Shown one piece after another: positions 46,901-56,079 of a stretch of DNA of 64,000 nucleotides. Position numbers and translations under genes: made by a program. This stretch comes from Gymnothorax reevesii. Its lineage: Eukaryota > Chordata > Actinopteri > Anguilliformes > Muraenidae. Where the stretch lies: positions 118,852,219 through 118,916,218 of the forward strand of contig CM056577.1 of NCBI GenBank assembly GCA_029721435.1, read 5' to 3'. The stretch's first letter is position 1. Every line of letters begins with the position of its first letter. The notes beneath the pieces are model-generated. The model was not told where the DNA came from, searched no databases, and worked only from the letters and a program-made list of their open reading frames with translations.

Positions 46901-47283
46901 TCATCCTATAAAGTCACTCTAGCCATGCAATTTGTTTATTTGGAATAAAGCTCTTTGAAATCTAATAAATCAAAGCAAAAAACTGCCTCGGCTTCTCTGC
47001 TACGCACTGTGCCACGGACCAGCAGATCAGAAACCGCAGACTGGTGTCGGTTAGTGGCTCACAGTTTGAGAAACACTGCAAAAAGAGACAGCTTCACAGG
47101 AATATTCAAGTGCTGCCACCTAGAGGCAAGTAAAGAAAATGAAGCGCTCTTACTTGACCAGCACGGCAGCCTCCGGCAGCGCTTCTGAGAAGGTAGTGCG
47201 GTAAATAATGGCATTTTTTCTCTTGCAGTTCTGGATGACGTCGTTGGCGACGTAGAAAAGGTTGAGCATATGAGAGGCTGGAG
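24381..47283 (-). CDS. rprd2: Regulation of nuclear pre-mRNA domain-containing protein 2, 5' end off window
   Basis: RPRD proteins are nuclear. Their CID binds the phosphorylated C-terminal repeats of RNA polymerase II. Nine minus-strand exons (about 3.5 kb coding) join in phase. They hold the second half of the CID ([40 protein letters not shown]), the coiled-coil segment ([20 protein letters not shown]), the Ser/Pro linker ([34 protein letters not shown]), the [17 protein letters not shown] and [14 protein letters not shown] motifs, [34 protein letters not shown], a long Pro-rich tail, and KRPYFPPRY at the end. This motif order is that of human RPRD2 and not of RPRD1A or RPRD1B, which are short. 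The last exon has a net +1 frame change. The first exon, with the start of the CID, is not found up to 64000. Confidence 0.95.
27468..28193. repeat. Scattered TAGTGTCCGTAAC motifs in AT-rich DNA
   Basis: TAGTGTCCGTAAC occurs at 27468 and 27487, inverted at 27824-27836, and with one change at 28181. Such repeated short motifs are common inside the ends of some DNA transposons. The element borders were not resolved. Confidence 0.45.
28680..28704. repeat. Poly(G) run of 25
   Basis: Twenty-five consecutive G on the plus strand, preceded by an AAATAAAT-type tract. Confidence 0.9.
30175..30380 (+). pseudogene. hAT transposase BED zinc-finger relic
   Basis: Encodes [11 protein letters not shown], then [20 protein letters not shown] and HLQGVH, a BED finger with C-x2-C and H-x4-H as in hAT transposases and ZBED proteins. 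A stop before CKICG and another after SITSFTR break it; no catalytic domain follows. Confidence 0.75.
32090..32290 (-). CDS. rprd2: rprd2 exon, [10 protein letters not shown] motif
   Basis: Encodes [20 protein letters not shown], a Pro/Ala-rich part, then [20 protein letters not shown] and [11 protein letters not shown]. It matches human [25 protein letters not shown]. The acceptor is CCCCAG|GTGTAA and the donor CAGG|GTGAGC. Confidence 0.95.
33880..34152 (-). CDS. rprd2: rprd2 exon, Thr/Pro/Val-rich segment and ISSILSSL motif
   Basis: Encodes [20 protein letters not shown], a [20 protein letters not shown] low-complexity run, then [20 protein letters not shown] and MKSTG. The NLANVDL motif is conserved with human. 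The acceptor is CTCCAG|TGGAAG and the donor CACTG|GTGAGT. Confidence 0.95.
34376..34514. repeat. Degenerate TTGAATTGAATTTT tandem tract
   Basis: Repeats of TTTGAATTGAATTTT with variable spacers, leading into the left arm of the inverted-repeat element. Confidence 0.7.
34515..36459. mobile_element. Foldback element, about 0.8-kb inverted arms
   Basis: Left arm 34515-35310 and right arm 35613-36459 are inverted copies, matching for example at GAACAAGTAATCTGAAACTG / CAGTTTCAGATTACTTGTTC and CCAAGAAATATTCCGTTTTT. The spacer is 302 bp. No transposase is seen. Arms differ by scattered changes and small indels, so the event is not recent. It lies in an rprd2 intron. Confidence 0.9.
36462..36825. 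repeat. AGGTCA-palindrome repeat, copy A
   Basis: Shares long stretches with copies at 58.9 and 62.3 kb (CAAACAGGTATAATGTCATC, CAGTTTTTGGC, GAAATATTACTGAAGTTATC). It contains AGGTCATGACCT at 36526 and ends in a hairpin where GAACGCCG pairs with CGGCGTTC (36791-36809). Confidence 0.8.
37012..37369 (-). CDS. rprd2: rprd2 exon, Ser/Pro-rich linker
   Basis: Encodes [20 protein letters not shown], then [19 protein letters not shown], an acidic low-complexity stretch, and [20 protein letters not shown] before IIG. The Ser-Pro pairs suit phosphorylation. The acceptor is CTATCAG|GCCTAC and the donor ATCATCG|GTGAGC. Confidence 0.95.
37600..38250. repeat. AGGTCA-rich intron segment
   Basis: Many AGGTCA-type hexamers, for example AGGTCAAGGTCATT near 37775 and AAGGTCAAAGGTTACAGGTC near 37796. 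It looks like a worn member of the same broad repeat type, but terminal structures are not clear. Confidence 0.4.
38396..38571 (-). CDS. rprd2: rprd2 exon, coiled-coil continuation
   Basis: Encodes [20 protein letters not shown], a helix with [20 protein letters not shown], and IIAK. This matches human GGKKFSKEFEEASSKLEEF and ALENAGIFYEAQYKEVKVVA. The acceptor is CCTCAG|ACAAGG and the donor GCCAAA|GTGAGT. Confidence 0.96.
38883..38984. repeat. 102-bp element with 13-bp inverted ends
   Basis: AGCTCGCCGGGGC at 38883 is inverted as GTCCCGGCGAGCT ending at 38984. A GGACGGACGAGGACG tract lies inside. The right part recurs in the tandem units at 39.6 and 40.0 kb. Confidence 0.75.
39352..40030. repeat. 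Perfect 339-bp tandem duplication
   Basis: Two adjacent copies with offset 339, identical over their whole length by eye. Each ends in GGACATTCGTCCCGGCGAGC and carries AAAGGTCAAGGTCACGAGGT. Each unit itself has two related halves, both with AGCCCTATCTCTCACGGTT. Confidence 0.95.
40629..40755 (-). CDS. rprd2: rprd2 exon, coiled coil
   Basis: Encodes [20 protein letters not shown] and [20 protein letters not shown] plus LK. The helix is nearly identical to human at LKEKQL and RVDVCSTE. The acceptor CTGCAG|CCCCAG lies near a large CA/TG repeat cluster. The donor is GAAGG|GTGAGC. Confidence 0.95.
40800..41170. repeat. CA microsatellites in a larger repeated unit
   Basis: CA runs at 40863-40901 and 40980-40998. 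They are embedded in a unit containing ACGTATGCACGCACACAGAC and GTGCTTGCGCG that appears three times (near 40803, 40918, 41017). The cluster is 45 bp upstream, in transcript sense, of an rprd2 acceptor. Confidence 0.85.
41440..41535. repeat. Short tandem repeat, about 33-bp unit, three copies
   Basis: CACACACTGCATCGGACA followed by CGTATGCAAAAA recurs three times. Confidence 0.8.
41639..41691 (-). CDS. rprd2: rprd2 exon, CID to coiled-coil linker
   Basis: A 53-nt exon encoding [18 protein letters not shown], matching human TNPKAALKSKIVAEF. The acceptor is TCACAG|CTCCGG and the donor TTTGTG|GTGAGT. Confidence 0.93.
42100..42227. mobile_element. hAT MITE with 8-bp target duplication
   Basis: Ends CAGTGGTTCTCAAAGT and ACTTTGAGAACCACTG are inverted copies, flanked on both sides by GCATAGAG (42092-42099 and 42228-42235). 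The 128-bp length without coding makes it a MITE. Confidence 0.93.
42327..42430 (-). CDS. rprd2: rprd2 exon, end of CID domain
   Basis: Encodes [20 protein letters not shown] and [14 protein letters not shown], the last CID helices. The acceptor is CTCTCAG|GGACCC and the donor ACCG|GTAAGG. Phases fit both neighbours. Confidence 0.96.
43032..46329. mobile_element. Large inverted-repeat element, interrupted by a smaller one
   Basis: The left arm (43032-43189 continuing at 44108) is inverted at the right (46329 back to about 46000): GGGCATGGGAAATGCTTCCG / CGGAAGCATTACCCATGCCC, GCCAAGTAAAGGAC / GTCCTTTACTTGGC, AAACGAGGCT / AGCCTCGTTT. No transposase is found. Interior has a direct duplication with CGGCAAGCTAG / CCGCAAGCTAG (45131, 45377). 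Confidence 0.8.
43190..44103. mobile_element. 914-bp TIR element nested in the left arm
   Basis: Ends CCTGTTCCTGTTTACTTTGC and GCAAAATAAACGTGAACAGG are inverted, with homology extending about 70 bp to ATTCAACTTGGAG. TATA flanks both sides (43186-43189, 44104-44107). No coding content. Its insertion splits the arm of the larger element, giving relative age. Confidence 0.85.
47154..47283 (-). CDS. rprd2: rprd2 exon, middle of CID domain (first exon in window)
   Basis: Encodes [20 protein letters not shown], then [20 protein letters not shown] and V plus a split Lys codon. [16 protein letters not shown] is diagnostic of RPRD proteins. The acceptor is TCTGCAG|CTCCAG and the donor GTCAA|GTAAGA. 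Confidence 0.96.
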
Positions 47284-47439
47284 CTGCAGATCAAAAAAGA
47301 AGGAACACAATGTCAGTGTCTACTAGCATTTATAATTGAGCATTTACTTCACAAATAATCCATTGTGGGGGAACTAAATGACCAATCATCAGTCACTTTG
47401 ATAAAGACCTGCTTACAACACACAAACACCACCACACAA

Positions 47440-48047
47440 GGGGGCCGCCAAGCCAATGATGACATGGAGATATAAAAAAAAAAAATAATAAAAAATTTGA
47501 AGTATGTATTATGATTGGTCATAAGTGGAAAACTCGTAATATATTGCTAAACAGTAAAAATGTAAATATCATGTATATATGTATAATATATTGAAATAAA
47601 TACATTGAAACCAATTAATACTATAATTGTCATTCCGTGACAATTTGCCTCTTGTAATTCCGTGACATGGACTTTTTGAAATTTCTTGCCCATAAAGCAG
47701 GGTTTAAGTCAATATTTGTTTCTATAACAGACAGTATTAACAAAAAACACCTTAAATATGAACATAATGAAGTTTCATAACTTAACTATGATAGGAACAT
47801 CGCTTTCTGAATAGTTAAACACAACATTAAAAAAACCACGTCAATTTTGTGTAATTCCGTGACGGAGTAGTTTTTGCTTGTTTCTTCTATGAAAATTTCT
47901 CAAAAAATATATTTTCACTTAATAATATTAAAGAACAAGTTAATACCTTCAATATGACATATCATACTTGATTTTATCCTATTTAGTAGTAGAGTTACAA
48001 CCCAAAATGTAATGGGACTGTAATTCCGTGACAGCTTGGCGGCCCCC
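47440..48047. mobile_element. 608-bp TIR element with four TGTAATTCCGTGACA motifs
   Basis: GGGGGCCGCCAAGC at 47440 is inverted as GCTTGGCGGCCCCC ending 48047, with ACAA on both sides. The interior has TGTCATTCCGTGACA (47628), TGTAATTCCGTGACA (47653), TGTAATTCCGTGAC (47850) and TGTAATTCCGTGACA (48019). No transposase. Confidence 0.8.
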
Positions 48048-48452
48048 ACAAGTACAGACTTAAAACAGGAGGCAAACCTACAAGATAAACTCCAAACTCA
48101 TGACTAACAAAACAAATACTACAGCTGACTGGATAAATGGAGGCATAAGGGGATACAATATGCTGTTCAGGGAAAATCTACCATTCAGTTTACTATGCAT
48201 GACCCCCTTTTCTCGAAATGGACAATATAAATTTTCCCATGAAGCAAACTAAGCCTCTTGAAATTAAGATGGAACAAAGCAGGGGCTGCGACAATCGGTA
48301 CAGAGCGAATGATTTAGACAAGTGATTCATCATCAATCCATGATTATGCAGCAAAATATGATTTTCTTTGGCTTCTTTAATGTTAACTCAATGCAAGGAA
48401 GGTCCAGTAGCAATAGCTACTTCTAATTTAAAACATAACGCGTTGCTGAATA

Positions 48453-48748
48453 CCCCTCGGCCTGTGCACATCTATGAGTCACAGAGTTACCATACCAAAA
48501 TTTATAAAGCTGCCATCAATAGTTACTGAGTACTGGGCCGGACAATATTTCCACTGTGAAGGTCACAGCACTAAGGTCAAAGGTCAAATCCAGCAAAAAT
48601 CCTGATGTTGCACATCGATGGGTCACTGAGTTGCCATACCAAATTTGGTGAAGCTCCGATCATTAGTGCCGAGTACTGACCCGGACAATGTCATGGACAG
48701 ACAAGAGCAGACAGACACGCAGGTACTGGCCTAAATTTGGCCGAGGGG
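48453..48748. repeat. 296-bp element with 10-bp inverted ends
   Basis: CCCCTCGGCC at 48453 is inverted as GGCCGAGGGG ending 48748. It contains a perfect AGGTCAAAGGTCA at 48574 and two related halves with GAGTTACCATACCAAA / GAGTTGCCATACCAAA. Confidence 0.8.
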
Positions 48749-49232
48749 TGATAAAAAAAAACAAAAAAAAACAAGATGCAGTGCTAGACAAAGCAAACCC
48801 CACCCCTGATACATATGTACAATTTCCCATATGCATTTTATAGAAACCAAGCAGCTATCCACAGTGGTTTCTGAGATAGTGTAAACTAGGCAATTCAGAG
48901 TGTAAACCCCACTAAACTTTTACCCCTACCGATCTTTGAAACTATGAACTTAGTTTTCACCACAGCAATAGATGGGATTATATTGTATGCATTGAAAAAG
49001 GGAACTTCTGGCATTGTTTTTCTGTAAATCAGACCATATTTGACAGCTAAGAGCAAAAAATCCTTTTGACCCATCACATTATGTGACCTTTGACCTAGAC
49101 ATAATTCATTCCAAAATTTTATGGAATCTATTCTGGGTCATGGCCAAATTTGAAATAAATTGAGGCAGTAATTCTCTGGTAATTTTGCCGATGAACAAGA
49201 AGAAAAAAAACAAGTAGATCAGAAGGATCTAA

Positions 49233-49918
49233 TAGCTGCGACCTCGCCTAGCATCCGTCACGTGGCCTAGTGTGCATGATTGGTGGTTTCTTGTACAAGT
49301 GTGATCTCGAAATTGGCAAATAACCTTGAAAATCAATAGGGGGCCCTTCCTCTGTACCAAGAAGCTTGTTCTAAGGTGTAATAGCCATCCATGAAGTTAA
49401 AGTGGAGTTACAGTGCAAAAACTGTGAAATCGGGGCAAAATCGACACTTTTTTGACCGGTGTGATCTTGGGATTCGACAGATGACCTTGAAAATCAATAG
49501 GGAACCCCTGCTCTATACCAAGAAGCTTATTGTAAGATTTCATAGCCATTCATTGAATGAAACTTGAGTTACGGTGCGAAAACCGTCAAATCGGGCAAAA
49601 TTGACAGTTTTTTGACCTTTGTGACATTGGGATTTGACGGATGACCTTGAAAAACAATAGGGAACACCTCTATGCCTAGAAGCTATTTCCAAAATTTCAT
49701 AGCAATCCATGAATTCTAACAGGAGTTACAGCGCGAAAACCCACAAAGGTGGTCCTGACCTCTGAACATGACCTTTGATCTCGACCTTGTGCATGGACAT
49801 CACTTTGGTGAAGGTCAATAACTCCAGAAAATTTCATGATACGACGACAGGAACATGGTCAAAAAGGTGTCACAGACGGACGGACAGAAGCGTTCATAGA
49901 GCTTCTCGGTCGCAGTTA
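49233..49918. repeat. Element with TAGCTGCGACC ends and 160-bp internal tandem
   Basis: TAGCTGCGACC at 49233 is inverted as GGTCGCAGTTA ending 49918. Inside, a unit of about 160 bp recurs three times (ACCTTGAAAA at 49323, 49484 and 49644). A GACGGACGGACAG tract precedes the right end. Confidence 0.8.
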
Positions 49919-50439
49919 AAAAAAAAAAAAGAAAAAAAAAAAAAAAATCGAACAAGGCAATCCGAGATGGCAGACTTCACCCCATTCACACAAATATTGG
50001 CAAGCACGGAAACACAAAGAAACACGCAGAGCCACTAGATGGCAGACTTCACCTCATTCACACAAAGTGCGGAAATACAAACACACAGAGCCACTAAAAA
50101 CACTACTTACTCCGTGCGGTGAAGTAATGAATGCACAAACCAAGACGATTACAATACCCTCGCTCTACCCTTCAGGGGCAGTGAGGTCACAATTTAGAGC
50201 CTCTAAACACGGTGACATTAACTGGTAATTGCCCAGGTCTTCATCTCTAATGGTACTGCACTTCGCAATTTTCAATCAACGTTTGCAGGCTCGAACAACA
50301 TTGTATCCTTGAGAAGCTCAAAGGTATGGCATGTAGTCAGTGCGTTTACATGACATCAGAGAAAAATCAAATGACTGTTAGTCCGACAATAATCAGACTT
50401 TTGAAATGCAAGTAAACGATAGTCTGACTGGAATCGCAC

Positions 50440-50830
50440 TGAATTTGTGCAGTATTTGGCCATGGTACCCAAAATCGATAGTTGTCATAAACTAAGTGTA
50501 ATACTTGTCCACTGCAACTATGAAAGTAATCTGTCAAGAATTGCAGCCTGCACTGTGTCCACAATTTCTACGTTTTGCCATCAATTTGCATATAATTTGG
50601 CCAATACTGTCGCCATAGCAACCAAAATCGATAGGTGTCATAAGTTTAACACATGCCCATACCAAATATGAAAGTAACTGGTGATAAATTGCAGCCTGTA
50701 CTGCATCCACAAGGAAATCTTTATATTTTGCCATCAATTTGCATATTATACAGCCAATACTGTCGCCATGGCAACCAAAAACAATAGGTATCATACGTTT
50801 AACACGTTCATATCAAATATGAATAAAATC
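50440..50830. repeat. Tandem repeat, about 153-bp unit, 2.5 copies
   Basis: TTTTGCCATCAATTTGCATA at 50573 recurs at 50726; AATACTGTCGCCAT and TGAAAGTAA also recur at a similar spacing. Confidence 0.8.
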
Positions 50831-52244
50831 AGTCAAAAACTACACCCTCAAGAGCGTCCGCAAGAAAATGTCTACGGATGCTGTTGTAGGAATTCTGATA
50901 TTTTATTCCTGCAAGAAATCTGACTGAGACAGAGTGTCAATAGGATACATTTTACTAAGTGCAACAGTGGGTCCAAGTTACATGCAAGAACAAGGACAAA
51001 GGACAAGGGCTCAAAATCAAACTTGGTCAAGACCTTATGACGCTATACACACACACACACGAAACATGAAAAGGATCGGTGAAAAACTGAAGACACTAGA
51101 GCGCAGACAAGCCAAACATTTACACACGCACAGACGCTCGACAGACCATCACTATAGACCCCGAGCATAGCATAAGCCCCACGGCCCTTTTGGCCAAGCG
51201 AGCAAATAAAATGAGCATCTTAGCTCGTAGAATAAGGGAGCTAGAGCCATTTGAACTCTTACAGAAAAAGCCACCTGATGGCCAAACCAAGAATGACAGC
51301 ACACCAAAATCGAACTCGGGGTAGATCTTGGGCCCATATACATGCATTTAAGATATGAAAAGGACTAAAGGATGCACTGCAGACCACAACTAATGACCCT
51401 TTGATAAGCATAAGCTGATCGGTCAAGCGGGCTAAAAATGCTTAGGATTTAAAAAAAAAAAAAAGTCCAAAAATGCCTCAGTTCATGGCATCATTTAAAT
51501 CGGAGAAAATTTGTGGAGCAGCTTTTATGTTAGAGCCACAAACAGAATCAGACTTTTATTAAATCAGCTTTATTTGTCCTAAAAAGGCAATTCAGTTTCT
51601 CCAGTCTACCGGGGAAGGTAGACTGCAGCGGGTCGCACACTGAGAAGCGCCCCGGAAACAGCAGAAAATTCATCTTGTGTTTCCAACTCTTTCCAGAAAA
51701 ATTCTGGCATTTTTATTTACCTTGCCAAATAACTTCAAGATATGACAGAGCTATGTTAGTATCACACAATCAAAGTCTGGTCACAAGGGAGTGAACACTA
51801 GAGGAGTTATTAATTGGGGTATTCTAGGTCAAGTCACCGAAAGGAATAAGAAGTCAACATTAGACGCCCACACAGTTTCCGCTATATTCATTAAGTAGTG
51901 GCACCCCGCCGCTGCAAAATTGTTCCAGCCACTACTTCAGAACCGGATATTTCGTTTTTTTACTCCGAGTTGCAGTCGACCACAGCGGCAGGCTCAGAAC
52001 GAAAGGTCTCCCGCCCTGTCTACGGGCACGAGCAAATGGAATACTTTCAGAATGTCAGACACCAAAATGTGTGTCTCTGATGTCAAACACTCCTGATGTC
52101 ATGACAACCACAACAGCGTGAGCACTTTAACATTTTCTAGAATTTTTTGAGGTTAGATCATACGTTGACATTACTGGAGCTGAAGAACAGGAAAAATGGT
52201 ATACTTTATTATGGATAGATAACGTCAAGATAGATTGAACTTAA

Positions 52245-52400
52245 TCACATACAGTGGCAGATCCGAGGGGGTGGGCGGGCGCACAGGGGCACGCACCCCC
52301 CCTTTTTTTGCAGAGAAGTGAAAATATTCAGGGTTGTAGAATTCACGAATAAGCCAAAAACCGGGTGTATACGTGTACCTATGCACCTGCTATTTCGAGC
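52245..52400. repeat. Dispersed CAGTGGCAGATCCGAGG-type repeat
   Basis: Opens with CAGTGGCAGATCCGAGGGGG and a GGGGCACGCACCCCCCC segment, a pattern seen in widespread animal repeats. The right end is not clear. Confidence 0.4.
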
Positions 52401-52656
52401 CCTGAGATGCAAAGAAAAAACCACTGATGTCACATCACCTTCAAGAGCGATGGCATGCAGAACACCAAAGGCCAGGTAAATCATATTTTAGAGAGATTAA
52501 TAATATTTGCAACACAGCTGAACTTAACTCATCTAAACATACTTCAGATATGAAAGAACACCCAACGCACAAAATCCACAAATGCACAGATCACAAACAG
52601 TCATCAGAAACGGGGATCAAAATCATCACAGTACACATAAAAACACACAAATATGG

Positions 52657-52687
<31 letters not shown>

Positions 52688-52808
52688 CTGCCACTTTCAA
52701 CACACCGGGCTGATCATCACAGATGCTGGTTAAAAAACAAGAGCTCCATGGAGCCTGTAGGTCTCATTCGGTTTGACACCAACAAGTATTTGCCACTAAC
52801 GTGTCTTA

Positions 52809-53049
52809 GTCCCCCGCCAGGAAATGGCAAATCGTGTCAAAATGAAGTGTCTTGGTGTGACCTTGAGAGCGACGCGAAGGTCACCAAAAATCGACTGGTG
52901 CCACCCTAATACATGTTGACATGAAATTTGAAGGAAATCAGTCAATTCGTTCTTGAAATATCTCGCTGACAAGGATTCGGGACGTACGTACGTATGGACA
53001 GACGGACGGTCGTGAATACTATGTCCTGCCGCTTCGCGCGGCGGGGGAC
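52809..53049. repeat. 241-bp element with perfect 10-bp inverted ends
   Basis: GTCCCCCGCC at 52809 is inverted as GGCGGGGGAC ending 53049, with a CCGC-TTCG-CGCGG hairpin just inside the right end. Contains GACAGACGGACGG. Confidence 0.8.
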
Positions 53050-54191
53050 AATAATCTTCAGTTCCGCAGCATGAAAAAGCATGAGAGGAAGGAAAAATAC
53101 ATAAATAAATAAATAAAATTTAGTCCACTGCTCGATATGCCTACACCGTCATGTTACCATGTACAGCAAGCAGACACTTGCACCAAGTCTGATCAAAATC
53201 TGACCACTGGAACTGGAGTGGAAGAAGAAAAAAAAAAACAAAAGCATCAGCCAATCAGTCTCAAAAGACAAAGGAAAAAAACACCGTCACAGGACTAACA
53301 GATGTACTGTATAACCATCTGATCAGTCATTAAGAAAATCCAGAGGAGGAAATAATTTGGAACGATGGCCCAGCGTCAACATTTTAAAATTGTTATATGG
53401 TTCAGCTCTTGCAAGTGTTGAGCAGGAAGTATGATTGCAATTTCTCATGGAAGTATTACGCCACCAGTCATGGACAGGGTGCAGTTGATTGAATGGTGTG
53501 TGGGGCAAAAAGACTGAAACAACTGTGATGAGTAAGAAAGATGCTGTTGTCAAGCCAGCAAAGGACTTTGCCAATGTATTAAGATGGCTACAAACCAATA
53601 CCAGAGTCTTGCATCCATCACAGAATGACATTGACTGAAGAGTTCGGAGTCTGAACCCTTGAGATACAGAGCCAGGTGCCATGACAGACATTTAGAAAAT
53701 TCATGTCATTAATCATGATTTACAGAGTGGAATAACCATGTTGAGGCTGGATGCAACAGAAACAGCTCCCTAGTTACTCTGGACTCATCTACTGCTACTT
53801 CTGCCTCACCAGAGTCTTAGGCACTGGGAATCCCATCTGAGAAAGACAACCCAGAGAGGAGGCAATGGTGGATTTGTTGCCAATGCTACTAGCTTTAGCA
53901 TAAAAACGGCCGGTAACCATTAACGACCAAGACGATCAATGTTTGCTACCAAGCATGTTTGCTTCAAAAATATATTTTTTTGTCCTTCACCTCCTGAAGG
54001 ACAGCATTATTGAGCCCTCAAGATCCAATATACATACTGCCACCTGTACTTTTGTACACATTTATCCTGGTGGCAGTTTAAGGGGAAGGACTCTTCACAG
54101 AGAGTCAGCAATATTTAATATGAACAAGTGGAACTCAGGAAACGTTAGGGACTTGGCTAGCGGTTTTAATGAATTAAATGGACCCACTCCA

Positions 54192-54732
54192 GGGGGCGCT
54201 GTACTGAACATAGAGGGTTCGGAGCACAATGGTCATTTATCCAAATTTTGTGATTTTGAGATTTTTACCTCCTGTCACACATTTCTAATCAGCCAATTCT
54301 AGGAGCACAATAATTATATGTCCATGCGCCTCAGTTTTAAACAGAATTCACATTTTCATTTTGTGGCATGTCCAACAAAATCTGCTTATATGAATTAAAC
54401 AGTGATATTATGATGAACAAACATGAATAGTATTCCAGAATCATCAGTCTTACATTGCAAACAAACTTACCATAATGGTAATAGATTGAAGTCGTCAGAT
54501 CAAGTGCTAGAATTGTTGGAGCATGGAGGAGACATGCCCATGTAGGCAATTTTGGCCATGATGTTGCAGTACCAGTATACTTCTGAACCAGGCAGTAAAA
54601 GAGTGACTGACATAAAAATGATGTAAATGATTTACCTGATTAAATAGAATATTTGCAAACCTAAAAATCAATTTCACAAAACCTCTAAAATGGACACATA
54701 ACCATGGCGCTCCAAACCCTCGATATCGCCCT
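54192..54732. mobile_element. 541-bp TIR element, copy 1
   Basis: The left end GAGGGTTCGGAGCACAATGG is inverted near the right end as CCATGGCGCTCCAAACCCTC, with outer GGGCG / CGCCC. The body repeats at 63.6 kb. No coding content. Confidence 0.8.
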
Positions 54733-55447
54733 TATTGAGAGAGGTGATCTAAATATCTGTGGGTAGAAACAAATGAAAATAAAAAAAATAAAAAAAAGGA
54801 CAGGCTTGCACAGCGGTTCCGAGGAATGTCTAGTATTACCCGCCTGAGGGGGAGGCAGCAGTCACGCAGCTGAAAGCTATGAATAGCATGTAATGATTAA
54901 ATTTTTTCCCAGGTAATTTAAAAAAAAAAAATCTGTAAGCATATATAAAACCTCAAAAATCTCAATTTGTAAAATGTCTCTCAATTAAAATGACGGGGAA
55001 AGGAAGAAAAAAAAAAATTACGTCAAGCCATGTAAAAGCAATGGACATTGAAAGCATGAACACTTATTTCAGATGTCCTTTAAAACATGAAATACTTGCT
55101 CATAATGATTCAGCCCCAATAAAACTAAGGAGAGAACATTAGTTATGAGCTGTAGTTAAGCTCTCTCCTCAGTCATATCCCAGGTTTTATCCGTGTACAA
55201 TACATTAGTGTACGGCCACGACCAGAAATCGGTTTGCCCCGGTGAATCTTGCCCATAATTGATTAATCGTTGTGAATTCTGCCGATTAAATCCAGCTGAA
55301 AGTTTGCAACGAGACCGACCACTGATAAACAAATCCTTGCATGCGTGTAAAAGCCCACCAGCAAATCAGGATTAATGCTTCTTAATGAGGGACTGTATGC
55401 CGAGTAGATTCAAGTTTTAAGACCAAATCAATAACTGGTGTGAATAA

Positions 55448-55615
55448 GATAAGAGATAAGATACACTTTATTGAACCCCGTGGGGTAATTTGTCCTCTGC
55501 ATTTGACCCATCCTATAGTTAGGAGCAGTGGGCAGCCACAGAGCAGCGCCCGGGGACCAACTCCAGTTCTAAGGCCAGTTCCTTGGTCAGAGGTACTGGT
55601 TGGAGTGTTCCTATG
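55448..55615. repeat. LINE/SINE 3'-end-like repeat
   Basis: Contains CACTTTATTGAACCCCGTGG and TTTGTCCTCTGCATTTGACC followed by CAGCGCCCGGGGACCAACTC, a combination common in fish non-LTR retroelement tails. The exact family is not assigned. Confidence 0.55.
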
Positions 55616-56079
55616 GTGCATGTTTTTGTGAATAAACGTTGTGCATATACTTGAAAATACTGCACGAACCAACAGACAGAAAACAAACTACAAATGAACT
55701 GCTGTATATAGAGTATAGGGTTATAAATACAAACAGTTTAGTTTTAGGCAGCAAATAGCTACCAAAACTGCAGAAAATGAATGGCTGGTGGTACTTTGAT
55801 CTTATTAGTGAATTTGGAAATAACGAGCACTGCACAGCTACACGCTTTGGAGAAGCTCCCTCAGCAGATAGATAGAGCTCCATGTTGGATTCTTTGCCAG
55901 CATTTCTTTTGTTTGGTCAACATAATGATACTAGTTTGAAGCAGTTTGTTTGAAATCCTACTGGGTGCCATGAAAACATCCCAATGAATCACATGACAAA
56001 GCTAAAGTCCACCGTTAGCCAACAAAAAAACAATGGCGTCAAAAAAGGAAAGTCCAAGGCACTCTTCTTTAAATATAAA

